This document shows positions 63,518 through 64,000 of a stretch of 64,000 bases of DNA, piece after piece. The position numbers and the translations under genes are program-made. Below the pieces are notes generated by a model. That model did not search any database. It was not told the origin of the DNA and saw only the letters and a program-made list of their open reading frames with translations. Numbering within the stretch: the stretch's first letter is position 1; each line of letters opens with the position of its first letter. Source of the stretch: Toxonevra muliebris (lineage: Eukaryota; Arthropoda; Insecta; Diptera; Pallopteridae); NCBI GenBank assembly GCA_963691655.1, contig OY829329.1, positions 7,888,708 through 7,952,707 of the forward strand, in the 5' to 3' direction.

Positions 63518-64000
63518 TTAGTTTATGTTAGGTTGTTGGGGCTGTTCATAATAAAAAAAAAACACACTGAGACCTATTGGTTCATTGTGTTAACTTATGG
63601 TGCGAGTAGTTATCTCTTAAACTCACCTAGTCAAATCATTTTGTGATTTTTATGAAGCGAAGTAAGTCAAGATGCAAGTTCTGCTTCTCCCAGAGTTCTT
63701 AGTCTGCTAGCTGCTAGAGCTGAGCAGTTACATATTATTTCGAAGATTTTTTCTTCTTCCTCTTCATTCCTGCAGCTTCGGCAGAAGTCGTTGTAGGAAA
63801 GGCCTAGTCTACGGGATTGATTGCTAATAAGACAGTGCCCAGTTAGAATAGAAATTACCCTGCTGATATGAATTCGGTCCAAGTTTATGAGTGCTTTAGC
63901 GCGTTTCTTGGTTTGGCCTAGGCCAGAACTGCCTAGCAATGCAGCAAGTTGGTACATTTCCATTAAGGAACTTAGCTACTCGTACCAACAGTAGGTACAA
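63518..64000 (-). mobile_element. 3' end of a non-LTR retrotransposon (LINE)
   Basis: Minus-strand coding remains from 63963 down to about 63667 encode the C-terminal part of a LINE second open frame: RAKALINLDRIHISRVISIL, then TGHCLI, then LGLSYNDFCRSCRNEEEEE with the terminal Cys/His-type region. An in-frame stop just upstream (about 63978) and truncation by the window edge make this copy broken as seen. The 3' UTR has AACACAATGAACCAATAGG and ends near CCTAACATAAAC (complement of about 63530-63518). R1/Jockey-like family, clade not resolved. Confidence 0.8.

Larger units (their letters stand above)
56826..64000. other. Gene-free right flank rich in repeats
   Basis: After the METTL17 3' UTR no coding gene is supported for 7 kb. 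It holds a hAT-like end (57352), a complete SINE (58643), poly-C inverted ends (59190-59735), trinucleotide and TA repeats (60.5-60.8 kb), a long fold-back element (62302) and a LINE 3' end (63518 to the edge). 60.9-61.9 kb contains GATGAT/GTTGTT tracts and no clear element. Confidence 0.7.

Overview
The window is animal nuclear DNA from a higher fly. It is strongly AT-rich, its genes have short exons with GT-AG introns, and it is full of ACATACATATGTATGTA-type repeats, DNA-transposon remnants and a LINE. Protein resemblance (from memory, no search run) is to acalyptrate flies; a tephritid fruit fly is the best guess, but the species cannot be fixed from sequence alone. All seven genes have recognisable Drosophila relatives, which I recall as lying on chromosome arm 2L (Muller element B). 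This looks like one conserved euchromatic neighbourhood.

Layout. 1-30.3 kb belongs to big brain (bib), read on the minus strand. Only the first three coding exons are inside the window. The third intron runs off the left edge after at least 24.6 kb and carries Tc1 remnants, a mariner-type MITE, tRNA-like repeats and pogo-like ends. 33.7-34.8 kb is the compact ribosomal protein gene RpL13 (minus), with a pyrimidine TCT-type initiator. It is head-to-head with a seven-exon plus-strand gene (35.9-38.4 kb) for a BED-finger protein that appears to be a domesticated hAT transposase. 40.2-45.2 kb is a TMEM184-family membrane protein (plus), whose stop codon is a leaky-type TGA-C followed by 95 further in-frame sense codons. 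48.9-51.4 kb is MEAK7/TLDC1 (minus, TLDc domain) and 52.5-54.3 kb is ZGPAT (minus; CCCH, Tudor and G-patch). ZGPAT is head-to-head with METTL17 (plus, 55.2-56.8 kb), a mitochondrial ribosome assembly factor. From 56.8 kb to the right edge there is no gene, only repeats: a complete tRNA-Asp-headed SINE with target-site duplication, a 580-bp fold-back element and the 3' end of a LINE.

The genes are not an operon. They are mostly housekeeping genes (ribosome, mitoribosome, growth signalling, transcription) next to one developmental gene, bib, which works in Notch-dependent neurogenesis.

The strongest candidates for something new are the probable stop-codon readthrough of the TMEM184-family gene, the SINE whose tail resembles the LINE 3' end 5 kb away, the hAT-derived host gene, and a 208-bp hAT MITE with a perfect 8-bp target duplication. 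I found no CRISPR, phage or bacterial features.
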